From the NCBI RefSeq assembly GCF_014201355.1, contig NZ_JACHEG010000003.1, positions 186,001 through 250,000 of the forward strand: DNA of 64,000 nt, written 5' to 3'. The notes under the pieces are model-generated. The model did no database searches. It saw nothing but the letters and a program-made list of their open reading frames with translations, and was not told the DNA's origin. Positions 16,041 to 24,429 of this stretch are shown here, piece after piece. This DNA is from Aliirhizobium wenxiniae (GTDB taxonomy: Bacteria > Pseudomonadota > Alphaproteobacteria > Rhizobiales > Rhizobiaceae). Every line of letters begins with the position of its first letter. The first letter of the stretch is position 1. The position numbers and the translations under genes are program-made.

Positions 16041-18062
16041 TTGATCCATGCACCGCGCGGCCGCGACGCTCAGATCGCGGCTTCGCTCCTTGCAGCGGCA
16101 GGTATCGAAAGTCGCGTCATCCCAGACCTTGTCGGTTTTGTCGAAGCGCTTGGTGACGATGTGTCGTTTGCCGTCGTCACGGAAGAAGCGTTGCGATCAA
16201 GCGACTTGCGCCCGCTTTCTGCCTGGATCGAGGGGCAGCCAAGCTGGTCCGATCTTCCTTTCATTATCCTGACAAACCGCGGCGGTGGGCCGGAGCGCAA
16301 TCCGGCTGCATCTCGCCTGTCGGAAGTGCTCGGCAATGTCAGCTTCATCGAGCGGCCGTTTCACGCCACAACATTCGTCAGTGTCGCCCGATCAGCATTG
16401 CGGGGACGACGTCGCCAATTCGAGGCGCGCCTCAGGATCGAGGCGCTCGACGAAGGTGAAAGGCGCCTGCAGACGGCGCTGGAAGCTGGCCACCTCGGTG
16501 CCTGGGAGCTTGACCTCGCCACTATGGTCCTGACGACGTCGCCGACATGTCGGAGCGTTTTTGGTCGTGGTTCAGAGGAGGGTTTCACTTACGAGGACCT
16601 GATTGCCAGCATCCATCCCGACGACATCGAGCGAATGAAGGTGTCGGTTGATCTGACGATCGCAACGGGCCGTGACTATTCGATCGATTACCGCACGATC
16701 TGGCCGGATGGCTCGCAACACTGGGCAGAGATTCGCGCTCAGCTCTATCGGGACCGTGGCGGCCAAGCCATCAAACTAGTCGGCGTATCGGCAGACATTA
16801 CAGACCGCATTCGCCAGGAAGAGCAGCAGCGTCGTCTGAACGAAGTCCTGGAGGAAAGGGTTCTTGAACGAACGAAGGAGCTCGAAGACGCCCACGCTAT
16901 CGTCATGGCAGAGGTATCGCAGCGCCAGCACGCAGAGGAGCAATTGCGCCAGGCGCAGAAGATGGAGGCGATTGGCCAACTGACCGGCGGTGTTGCGCAC
17001 GACTTCAACAATCTGCTGATGGCGGTGCTCGGTAATCTTGAGCTCTTGCGAAAGCATGATGCCGGAGATGCCAAGGCAGAACGGCTGATCGACGGAGCCA
17101 TGCAGGGCGCCAGGCGCGGCGCATCGCTTACCCAGAGACTGCTGGCCTTTGCCCGCCGGCAAGATCTCCAGATCGGTCCGGTAGATCTGCGTGGGCTTGT
17201 GTTTGGCCTGGAGGATTTGCTCAAGCGCTCGGTGGGCGCCACCATTCTGATCCAAATTATTGTTCCGGACCACCTGCCGTCCGTATCCGCGGATGCGAAC
17301 CAGGTCGAACTCGCTTTGCTCAATCTTGCCGTCAATGCCCGAGACGCCATGCCGGGAGGCGGCTCCCTGCGCATCGAGCTCAGGCAAGTGGAACAGGTCA
17401 CTCCCCAGGAGACACTTTCAGCTGGCCGCTATGTCGTTGTGTCGGTCACCGACCAGGGTGTGGGCATGGACGCCGCAACTTTGAAAAAATCCGTCGAGCC
17501 GTTCTTTTCGACCAAGGAACTTGGCAAGGGCACAGGTCTTGGCCTTTCGATGATCCATGGGCTGGCACTGCAGCTCAAAGGCGATCTGAAGCTGACCAGC
17601 GAAGTGGGCTTAGGTACCACCGCCGAATTGTGGATCCCCGTCTCGAATGACGACGAAATCCGGCCAGATGTCGCCGAGCTGGCTGTTGAGGAGGCCGCAG
17701 CCACAGCAAGGCCCTTGCGGATCCTGCTTGTCGATGATGACGCGCTCATCGCCATGAGCTCGGCAGACATGCTAACCGATCTGGGACATGATGTCGTCGA
17801 GGCGCATTCCGGCCGCGAGGCGCTCGAGTGTCTAGGTGATGGCAACGGCTTCGACCTGATGATCACCGATTTCTCTATGCCAGGAATGAACGGCGGTGAG
17901 CTTGCAATGGCGGCGAGGGCCGTGCTGCCGAGCCTGCCAATCCTGATCGCCTCCGGCTATGCGGAGTTGCCGCCGGGCGTGGGGCTCGATTTTGCGCGCC
18001 TTGGAAAGCCGTACACCCAAGATCAGCTTTCAGCCGAAATCGGGAAGTTGACCGCCCACTGA
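16041..18062 (+). CDS. Hybrid sensor histidine kinase (pseudo-receiver, PAS, HisKA/HATPase, receiver)
   Basis: 673 residues from a TTG start at 16041; no ATG or strong ribosome site is present, so it is probably translated by coupling to the KaiC-like gene. Residues 1-120 look like a receiver without the phospho-Asp. About 140-255 is a PAS/PAC domain (WPDGSQHW, GVSADITDR). Then comes a coiled coil, the HisKA box GGVAHDFNNLL with the phospho-His near 319, and an HATPase with NARDAMPGGG and GTGLGLSM. A C-terminal receiver starts RILLVDDDAL, with Asp near 609 (ITDFSMPG) and Lys in LGKPY. It lacks membrane segments. Its output partner is not visible. Confidence 0.9.
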   Translation: MIHAPRGRDAQIAASLLAAAGIESRVIPDLVGFVEALGDDVSFAVVTEEALRSSDLRPLSAWIEGQPSWSDLPFIILTNRGGGPERNPAASRLSEVLGNVSFIERPFHATTFVSVARSALRGRRRQFEARLRIEALDEGERRLQTALEAGHLGAWELDLATMVLTTSPTCRSVFGRGSEEGFTYEDLIASIHPDDIERMKVSVDLTIATGRDYSIDYRTIWPDGSQHWAEIRAQLYRDRGGQAIKLVGVSADITDRIRQEEQQRRLNEVLEERVLERTKELEDAHAIVMAEVSQRQHAEEQLRQAQKMEAIGQLTGGVAHDFNNLLMAVLGNLELLRKHDAGDAKAERLIDGAMQGARRGASLTQRLLAFARRQDLQIGPVDLRGLVFGLEDLLKRSVGATILIQIIVPDHLPSVSADANQVELALLNLAVNARDAMPGGGSLRIELRQVEQVTPQETLSAGRYVVVSVTDQGVGMDAATLKKSVEPFFSTKELGKGTGLGLSMIHGLALQLKGDLKLTSEVGLGTTAELWIPVSNDDEIRPDVAELAVEEAAATARPLRILLVDDDALIAMSSADMLTDLGHDVVEAHSGREALECLGDGNGFDLMITDFSMPGMNGGELAMAARAVLPSLPILIASGYAELPPGVGLDFARLGKPYTQDQLSAEIGKLTAH

Positions 18063-18383
18063 ACAGTTCGTCCTGTTGCTCATTCCCAAAACAGGGCGCG
18101 GTAAACGCCAATCATCGAATAGTGAAGCAAAGTCCATAGTCGAATATTGTCGATTAAGGCAGCCGGACTGTTCAAACTGCAACCTGTCCCTACCACGTCT
18201 ATTGCATTGAATGCTTGGTATGCACCATCGGAATCCACCTCCCAGTACCTTTTGCATGGCTTACGGCACCTTATGATTCGACAGTGCCGCTTTAGCACCT
18301 ATTCCTGGCAGCAAAGTGGATTTCAGCCAAGCGGAGGCACAAGTTACGCACGCACAATCGGTTTTCATCGCAGTGCCTAACCG
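18063..18383. other. Intergenic stretch with a possible small minus-strand ORF
   Basis: No recognised gene lies between the kinase and the polysaccharide operon. On the minus strand an open frame (stop at 18080, GTG at 18298, 72 codons) ends in plausible protein sequence, VDSDGAYQAFNAIDVVG and later HYSMIGVYRALFWE. It may be the remnant of a further operon gene or a small protein. I do not recognise it and see no ribosome site. Confidence 0.3.
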
Positions 18384-19343
18384 CTACCCTAAGCTACCGG
18401 TTCGTACGACCCTCCAATCTGGTCTGCCTAGGTTATAGGGCCAAGGATGAACCTCGCGGTCATTGAAATAGACAACCTCTTCAAGAAGCGGAAATTCCTC
18501 GCGATCTTGTGTGACCTCGTCCATCCAGGCCGTCAGATAGTTGTCGCCGCCTTCATAGCCCAGTTCGGCCACCCAGACGGGTTTGGAGAATTCTTCGACA
18601 AGGCCGTATCCCTGAAGGAGATTGTCGCTGAAGCTGCGCGGATTGCCGTGGGCAATCCTGTCGAATGCCTCGAGCCCGAAAACCGACAGGCCGACATAAT
18701 CGACGTAATTGCTTCCCGGATAATAGTCCCGCAAGCCGGGAACTCCTTTGGGCGACCACATCAACTGCGCCTTCGGCGCTTCCTTCCTGACTATATCCAT
18801 CATTCTGCGGTAGGCGGTTATATAGGCGTCAGGCCTCCAGCCTGCCCATGAGAAGCGACTTTCATAGTCTTCCATTTCCTGCGCCCAGCGAACGATGGCC
18901 GGGCTCTTCATTTGCCCGATCAGGTGCGCGATTTCGCGCATGTTCCGATCGTAGGTGCCATTGAGGATACGTGTCTGGAGCTCGCCGGAAGTGAGACGGA
19001 AATTCTCGTCCCATGACCATGGCTCCACGGTGATCAGCAGGTTACGCCTGCGTTGCAGGGCATAAGCGTCCGCTGCGGGTAATGACGAAAGGTCTACATC
19101 CTCCCAGGGCATGAACAGCGCCTCGGTCGTTACATTCGCCTGTTCGGTAAAATCTCCGTGCGGATCATAGGCGCCGAACCTCAGTCCCGGCGTATGCACT
19201 GTAGGACGTTTGTCCCGGATACGGCTACCGGCGGTCGCCGATAACAGGTTTTCCCCCTGTGCGAGGGCAAAATGACAGGCGCCAGCCACTGCAATGGTCG
19301 CTATGCCTGCTCCGACGAATTGTCGTCTGTCGATCGATTTCAT
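18384..19343 (-). CDS. GH26-like glycoside hydrolase, exported
   Basis: 319 residues from the ATG at 19343 (AGGAAAGGAGG upstream). The N-terminus has a twin-arginine-like signal, DRRQFVGAGIATIAVAGA, so export is expected. The catalytic domain resembles family 26 (beta-mannanase/endoglucanase type): WAQEMEDY near residue 168 would carry the acid/base Glu, and VWVAELGYEGG near 270 the nucleophile Glu. It is the last gene of the uxs-uxe-synthase operon and, by analogy with the APS locus of S. meliloti, probably trims or releases the polymer. The linkage it cuts is unknown. Confidence 0.72.
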   Translation of the reverse strand: MKSIDRRQFVGAGIATIAVAGACHFALAQGENLLSATAGSRIRDKRPTVHTPGLRFGAYDPHGDFTEQANVTTEALFMPWEDVDLSSLPAADAYALQRRRNLLITVEPWSWDENFRLTSGELQTRILNGTYDRNMREIAHLIGQMKSPAIVRWAQEMEDYESRFSWAGWRPDAYITAYRRMMDIVRKEAPKAQLMWSPKGVPGLRDYYPGSNYVDYVGLSVFGLEAFDRIAHGNPRSFSDNLLQGYGLVEEFSKPVWVAELGYEGGDNYLTAWMDEVTQDREEFPLLEEVVYFNDREVHPWPYNLGRPDWRVVRTGSLG

Positions 19344-19360
19344 AACGGGCCTCCTTTCCT

Positions 19361-19861
19361 TCAATTTCCAGATGTTGATGCCTGCCACTGGCGAATATGC
19401 GATGCGACCGTGTCGGCGCTGACAAGCTTGGCAGCTTCATCGCCCTTACGCTCCGGCGCATGACGGAAGACATACCAGTGACCGAAGGGATGGCGCCGCT
19501 GGAAGATGGTATCGCCGATCCTGACATGGCCGAAACAGGTAGCAGCGCGTGCGTTGCCGTTGCTTGCATACCATTTTGCCAGAATGCAGAGCTTTCCATT
19601 GTCATCAACGACCCAGCGTCCCTGGCCCACCGATGGCTTGCCGCCTTCACGTGTATAGGCGGAGAAGCGGTTGTCACCGGTATCGAACCGTCCTCCGCCC
19701 GCGCTCCAAAGCCAAGTCCTGTCGCCGTATATCGCCTTCAGTTCCGAGGCCGGAACGGGCGCGGTCGGCGGCGGTGTAGACGCCTTCTCGGCCAGGGCCG
19801 GCAAAGGGCCCAGGACGGTGACGAGGAAGACGCCAGCCAGCCATAGATGTTTCTGTTTCAT
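19361..19861 (-). CDS. DUF995-like exported protein of the polysaccharide operon
   Basis: 166 residues from the ATG at 19861 (AAGGAGGAG upstream). A Sec signal peptide (MKQKHLWLAGVFLVTVLG, then ALA) is followed by a domain with YGDRTWLWSAGGGRF near the start. That matches the rhizobial DUF995 pattern of a Trp-rich strand followed by a triple-Gly turn. It also has two Cys residues (KLCILAKWY, ATCFGHV) that could form a disulfide in the periplasm. It lies between the synthase and the hydrolase genes, so a periplasmic role in polymer export is likely but not known. Confidence 0.65.
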   Translation of the reverse strand: MKQKHLWLAGVFLVTVLGPLPALAEKASTPPPTAPVPASELKAIYGDRTWLWSAGGGRFDTGDNRFSAYTREGGKPSVGQGRWVVDDNGKLCILAKWYASNGNARAATCFGHVRIGDTIFQRRHPFGHWYVFRHAPERKGDEAAKLVSADTVASHIRQWQASTSGN

Positions 19862-19907
19862 TGTCTCCTCCTTGTTCTCAACGCAAACATCCGGGTGAGA
19901 AACCGGT

Positions 19908-21752
19908 CTAGATATCCTGTTGCGCACCAAAGCCGTTCCAGTGGAAACGGAACGTCGTGATCTTGGTCCGGCTGCGATGACCGGCGCCTGCCACGGTGAA
20001 GCGTGTTTCGCTGAAGCTGACGATGTTCTGGCCGTAGGAAAGTGCCTCGACGGAGCCTAAGGCGTGTTGGCTCAGTTGCCCGCCGCTGACGAAAACGGCA
20101 GCGACAGCGCAAAGGGATGCCATCGTGATGCCCTTGGCCCGCGCCACTGTAAGCATGCCGTTTTCCCAGCCATGCCTGAACGCGATCAATGTCGCGACCG
20201 TCGCATAGGCAAGCGTGTTGATCGCCGCGAAGATATAGAAACCACGGGTCTCGTTCGCCTCCGGTGCGCCGACCATGACCGCCGCGCTGCAGGCGGCCAA
20301 GCCGAGATAGGGAAGAATGACCCTTGTCGGCAGCATTCGCGACTGCTCGCCCTTGGGAGTAATGCGGAAGTCGACAAAGCGGCTGCTGAGGCTGTCACGA
20401 ACTGCCATCAGGGTACCGGCCAGCGACCATGGCCAGCGGACCATAAGGAAGAGCATGCCCTCCCAGCCGAACAGTTTGGCACCGCATGGACGATAAAGCC
20501 CCGTCGAGCGCCAGAAGAATGCCAGCCCGACGAGTACGATCGTGAGGGGCATGAAATGCTGCAGAAACTGCGCATAGCTTACCTCCGCGAATGCACGGCC
20601 GGTCGCCAGCGAAAGAAGCGGCATGGCAAACATGACCGCCATGAAAACAGAAAACAGCGGATACCACAGTTGCGAGAAGACGAACTGAAACCTCAGCCTT
20701 GAAGGCAGCCTGCCGATCAGATGCGGCGAATATTGCAGCAGCAGGCTCGTCAGGCTGCGTGACCACTGAAACTCCTGGACGGCAAGGTCTGCGAAGGTGG
20801 CAGGGCCGTCGCCGTGAGCGATCGCATCGACGGCGTGAACACCACGCCATCCGCCGGCATTCATCATCAAAGTGGTGGAATGATCTTCGGCAAGTTCCGG
20901 ACCCAGTCCGCCGATCTGTTTCAGTGCCTTCGTACGCACGGCATAGTGGGAGCCGATGCATAGCGGCGCCCATCCATTATTATATCCGACCTGCAAGGCG
21001 CCGTGCAGGCTCGCTTCCACGTAAAGCCGGCCGCGCGCTGCCCAACTTTCTTTCGCATTGGCATCACATATGCTCGGTGCAGATACATAACCGACTGCCG
21101 GATCGGAAAACGGCTTCATCACCTCCCTCAGATAAGTGAGTTCCGGCACGTGATCCGCATCGAACTGTGCAACGAAGTCATATCGGTCATAACCGTACTG
21201 ATCGTAGAAATAGGCAAGGTTGCCCTCCTTGCAGCGCGTGCGGCGCGGCCATTCGGACCTATGATAGGCTTCCACGCCCTTGCGTGTGGAAATGAACACG
21301 CCGCGCTCACTGCAGAATTCTCGCGTCTCTTCGGATGGATCCTCGTCGGCCAGCCAGACATCATAGTCCATCTCGACCTGGTCAAGCATGGCAAGCAGGG
21401 TCCGGCGCACGACGCTGAAGGGCTCTGACGGGGCCTTGGTGACCACCATGGCAATCCGTCCATTCGGGGGCGGGACGGAGGCCTTCATGCGTCGTGCGCC
21501 GAAGAAGATTGCGATGAAATAGAATGGGATGAGTGTGATCCAAGCGAGAATGACGCTCATCAATATATACAGCGGCCAGCTGCCGACATGTTCCGGCTGC
21601 AGCCACCAGCGCCAGAAATAGATGACCGCAGCAAGCCATATGAACCCACCAATTCCATAGAAGAGCCTTTGCCGCCCGCAGAAGACGGGTTCGAGCATCG
21701 ACTGATCGACGATGTTCTGATGCCGAGCCGGGATGTCGATCTTTCTCATCAT
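19908..21752 (-). CDS. Family 2 glycosyltransferase, polysaccharide synthase (APS synthase-like)
   Basis: 614 residues, inner membrane. Two hydrophobic segments lie near residues 33-90, then the cytoplasmic GT-A domain. Visible motifs are WLADEDPSEE (first Asp), QFDADH (DxD) and ELAEDHSTTL (the TED-like catalytic Asp), followed by QEFQWSRSL where processive synthases have QxxRW. Here the Arg is replaced by Gln. Four or more membrane segments follow, near 345-410 and 490-570. Such synthases polymerise a UDP-sugar and export the chain. The neighbouring uxs and uxe suggest UDP-xylose or UDP-arabinose as donor. Its start overlaps the uxe stop. Confidence 0.85.
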   Translation of the reverse strand: MMRKIDIPARHQNIVDQSMLEPVFCGRQRLFYGIGGFIWLAAVIYFWRWWLQPEHVGSWPLYILMSVILAWITLIPFYFIAIFFGARRMKASVPPPNGRIAMVVTKAPSEPFSVVRRTLLAMLDQVEMDYDVWLADEDPSEETREFCSERGVFISTRKGVEAYHRSEWPRRTRCKEGNLAYFYDQYGYDRYDFVAQFDADHVPELTYLREVMKPFSDPAVGYVSAPSICDANAKESWAARGRLYVEASLHGALQVGYNNGWAPLCIGSHYAVRTKALKQIGGLGPELAEDHSTTLMMNAGGWRGVHAVDAIAHGDGPATFADLAVQEFQWSRSLTSLLLQYSPHLIGRLPSRLRFQFVFSQLWYPLFSVFMAVMFAMPLLSLATGRAFAEVSYAQFLQHFMPLTIVLVGLAFFWRSTGLYRPCGAKLFGWEGMLFLMVRWPWSLAGTLMAVRDSLSSRFVDFRITPKGEQSRMLPTRVILPYLGLAACSAAVMVGAPEANETRGFYIFAAINTLAYATVATLIAFRHGWENGMLTVARAKGITMASLCAVAAVFVSGGQLSQHALGSVEALSYGQNIVSFSETRFTVAGAGHRSRTKITTFRFHWNGFGAQQDI

Positions 21753-22732
21753 CGGACAATCTCCAGACCAAATGTCGGGCCGGCTGTGCGGATGATTGTG
21801 GCAAGGTCGGAGCGCCAGGGCACAAAGCCCAGCGTTGAATGCGCCATGGCCGTATCGGCAAACAGGATCGGCGGATCCCCCGCACGCCTGGGATTGAAGG
21901 CAACAGGAACGGACCGCCCCGTGAGGTGGGATATGGACTGCAGGATCTCCCGGATTGACGTCCCACGCCCCGAGCCGAGATTGACGCGAAGCGTATCGCC
22001 TCCGCCGAGAAGATGGCGGACGGCGGAGACATGGGCATCAGCGAGATCGGACACGTGGACATAATCCCTGACACAGGTACCGTCGGGGGTGTCGTAGTCA
22101 GTGCCGAATACTTCGAGCAGGTTCAGCCGTCCTGCGGCGGCCTGCAGTGCGCGGGGAATCAGGTGTGTCTCGGGCTCGTGTCGTTCGGAAACATCTCCTG
22201 CAGGATCTGCTCCGGCGGCATTGAAGTAACGCAGCGCCACGTAGCTAAGTCCGTAAGCGTTGCCGTAATCCTCGAGCGCATGCTCGAAAACGAGCTTGGT
22301 ACGACCATAGGGGTTGATCGGCTTCTGCTCGCTATTTTCGCGGATCGGAAGCTGATGCGGTACCCCATAAGTCGCACAACTGCTGGAGAAGACCATGTGG
22401 CCGACGCCGGCCGCCAGGCATGCATTCAGCAGTGAAAGACCGCCGATAACGTTGTTGCTGTAATATTTGCGCGGATCGTTGACGGATTCGCCGACATAGG
22501 CATCGGCGGCACAGTGGATCACACAGCGCGCATGGGAACGCTCAAGGTTTTGCCGAAGTTTTTCGAAATCTGCGATATCGAGTTGGACCAGCGGCCCCCA
22601 GCGAACTGCGTCGGCGTGACCGGTCGAGAGATTGTCGAGGGCAATTACCTGGAAACCAGCTTCCGCAAGCGCCTTGCAGACATGGCTGCCGATGAAACCT
22701 GCTCCTCCGGTCACGACGACGGTATCGGTCAT
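21749..22732 (-). CDS. uxe: UDP-sugar 4-epimerase, probable UDP-xylose/UDP-glucose 4-epimerase
   Basis: 327 residues from the ATG at 22732. It is an extended SDR with NAD motif TGGAGFIGSH at residue 8, Ser in SSSCATYG, and YGRTK as the Tyr-x-x-x-Lys pair. NRxxxxNxxG-like elements such as LRYFNAAGADP are typical of GalE-type epimerases. Sequence alone cannot tell UDP-glucose from UDP-xylose as substrate. Sitting between a UDP-xylose synthase and a polysaccharide synthase argues for UDP-xylose to UDP-arabinose. It starts one base after the uxs stop codon. Confidence 0.8.
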   Translation of the reverse strand: MTDTVVVTGGAGFIGSHVCKALAEAGFQVIALDNLSTGHADAVRWGPLVQLDIADFEKLRQNLERSHARCVIHCAADAYVGESVNDPRKYYSNNVIGGLSLLNACLAAGVGHMVFSSSCATYGVPHQLPIRENSEQKPINPYGRTKLVFEHALEDYGNAYGLSYVALRYFNAAGADPAGDVSERHEPETHLIPRALQAAAGRLNLLEVFGTDYDTPDGTCVRDYVHVSDLADAHVSAVRHLLGGGDTLRVNLGSGRGTSIREILQSISHLTGRSVPVAFNPRRAGDPPILFADTAMAHSTLGFVPWRSDLATIIRTAGPTFGLEIVR

Positions 22733-22733
22733 G

Positions 22734-23759
22734 TCACGCGACCTCGACCGGCTGGGCAGGTTTCGCTGAGCGAAGGACGCCGTCAAAATAGCCGATCGTG
22801 CGGGAAAGGCCCTCACGAAGCGGCACGCGAGGTTCCCAGCCGAGTTTTTCGCGCGCAAGGCCAATATCGGGGCGGCGTTGCTTGGGGTCATCGATCACCG
22901 CGGGCATGTAGATGATCCGCGAGCGCGAATTCGTTAGTTCCAGCACGAGCTTGGCTAGCTCAATGACAGGTATTTCGACCGGATTGCCGAGATTGATCGG
23001 CCCTATGACGTCGGGGCCGGCATTGGAGAAACGAATGAAGGCCTCGATCAGGTCGTCGACATAGCAGAGCGAGCGTGTCTGCATGCCGTCTCCATAGATC
23101 GTGATATCCTGGTTGGTCAGGGCCTGGACGATGAAATTCGAAACGACCCGGCCGTCGTCGAGGCGCATGCGCGGACCATAGGTGTTGAATATTCGGCCAA
23201 CCTTAACGTCGGTCCGGTATTTGCGGTGGTAGTCGAACAGCAGTGTTTCGGCGCAGCGTTTGCCTTCGTCGTAGCAGCCGCGCGGGCCGATCTGGTTGAC
23301 GTTGCCGCAATAGGTTTCCTGCTGTGGATGCTGTAATGGATCGCCGTAAACCTCAGATGTAGACGATTGTACGATGGTTGCACCGTGCAGCCGGGCCAGT
23401 TCGAGGCCATGAAGCGCTCCGAGCACGCCGGTCAATAACGTGCCGACGGGATCACGTTGATAGTCCGGTGGCGAGGCAGGGGAGGCGAAATTGAATATCA
23501 GAGAGACATCGGCATCATAGGCATCGCGGACATCCTGTTCGATGACACTGAAATCCGGGTTGGACATCAGGTGGCTGACGTTACTACGGCGTCCGGTCGA
23601 AAAGTTGTCGGAACATATGACGCGGTGGCCATCCTGGAGAAGTCTTTCACACAGGTGCGACCCCAGAAAGCCCGCGCCGCCCGTCACGAGTACGTATCGT
23701 GGCAAAGGCCTTGTTGCAATGTCTGCGAGACCTGGAGCCGTAATCCCGATTTTACGCAT
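22734..23759 (-). CDS. uxs: UDP-glucuronate decarboxylase (UDP-xylose synthase)
   Basis: 341 residues from the ATG at 23759 (GGAGGAGG upstream). It converts UDP-glucuronate to UDP-xylose. NAD motif TGGAGFLGSHL, Thr/Ser site QSSTSEVYGDP, catalytic YDEGKR, and the RIFNTYGPRM segment are all diagnostic of the UXS branch of extended SDRs. Length fits the short bacterial enzyme. It is the first gene of a five-gene operon (uxs, uxe, GT2, DUF995, GH26). This matches the order I recall for the arabinose-containing polysaccharide locus of S. meliloti. Confidence 0.9.
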   Translation of the reverse strand: MRKIGITAPGLADIATRPLPRYVLVTGGAGFLGSHLCERLLQDGHRVICSDNFSTGRRSNVSHLMSNPDFSVIEQDVRDAYDADVSLIFNFASPASPPDYQRDPVGTLLTGVLGALHGLELARLHGATIVQSSTSEVYGDPLQHPQQETYCGNVNQIGPRGCYDEGKRCAETLLFDYHRKYRTDVKVGRIFNTYGPRMRLDDGRVVSNFIVQALTNQDITIYGDGMQTRSLCYVDDLIEAFIRFSNAGPDVIGPINLGNPVEIPVIELAKLVLELTNSRSRIIYMPAVIDDPKQRRPDIGLAREKLGWEPRVPLREGLSRTIGYFDGVLRSAKPAQPVEVA

Positions 23760-24095
23760 AAACCTACCTCCTCCGGCAGACGCTGCCTGCCGGTCGATAT
23801 TCCAGAGTTGAAAGGAGCAAGCGGGTTCGCTTGGATGCAAGCTGAGTGGTTCGTTTGAAGAACGCGCTGGAAAACTTTAACGTTCTCTTAACCGAATTAG
23901 CTGCCTAAATTTTGGTCGCGTCAAACAAAAAACTTCATGATTACACGAATTTAGGAGGGAAGTAAGGTTAACTGCTGAGACTGATTAACCCGTATGGGTT
24001 AGGCTTTCCGCCAGGCATTCCATGCATCCATGATTTGCTAATGTAAACGGATTAGCCTAGCTGATGATTGCAGGCGAACACTACGGAGCCCCATC
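23760..24095. promoter_or_regulatory. Divergent promoter region of the polysaccharide operon
   Basis: This 336-base AT-richer stretch separates uxs from a small plus-strand gene and must hold both promoters. The clearest element is an inverted repeat TAACCC-GTAT-GGGTTA at 23986-24001, 95 bases before the small gene and 227 bases before uxs, suitable for a dimeric regulator. No sigma-54 or EcfG element is evident. Confidence 0.45.
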
Positions 24096-24416
24096 GTGAG
24101 CAGGAACAGCATCCCAATTCGTTCATTGTTTTTTGCCGTATTGGGTGCGGTCCAGGCATCCTGCTCGGTCGTGGATGGCGGGATGGCGAGCGATGAAGCT
24201 GGGGCCACGAAAGCCCCGGTCGTCGACGCGGCCGCGGCAAGCTCATTTAAAACCAGGAGCTACGCCTTCTCTTCCGCAAAGCCAGTCCTTATTGCACTGA
24301 AGGACGAGGCGCCGGAAGATGGAGATTTGAAGGGAGCATCTTCTTATCTGGGGAGCGCACCTTATATCTGCACGCCGAGTGGCTTTGGGCGCAAAGCGCA
24401 CTGCTTTCTGCGTTAA
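24096..24416 (+). CDS. Small exported/lipoprotein-like conserved protein
   Basis: 106 residues from a GTG start with CGGAG 8 bases upstream. A hydrophobic N-terminus (IRSLFFAVLGAVQ) leads to Ala-Ser-Cys near residue 23, which looks like a lipobox although the -3 position is not ideal. The rest is Ala/Asp/Ser-rich and ends in YICTPSGFGRKAHCFLR. A similar Cys-x-Pro-Ser-Gly-Phe-Gly tail occurs in small rhizobial proteins as I remember, with the two Cys perhaps disulfide-bonded. Function is unknown. It diverges from the polysaccharide operon and is convergent with the luxR-type gene. Confidence 0.6.
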   Translation: MSRNSIPIRSLFFAVLGAVQASCSVVDGGMASDEAGATKAPVVDAAAASSFKTRSYAFSSAKPVLIALKDEAPEDGDLKGASSYLGSAPYICTPSGFGRKAHCFLR

Positions 24417-24429
24417 TATATCACGCGGA

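Noticed and set aside
24102..24126. GGAAC-N18-TT, an EcfG-like match at the beginning of the small lipoprotein gene
   Set aside because: It lies inside the coding region and this short pattern is expected several times by chance in 64 kb; a second match near 25913 was dismissed for the same reason.
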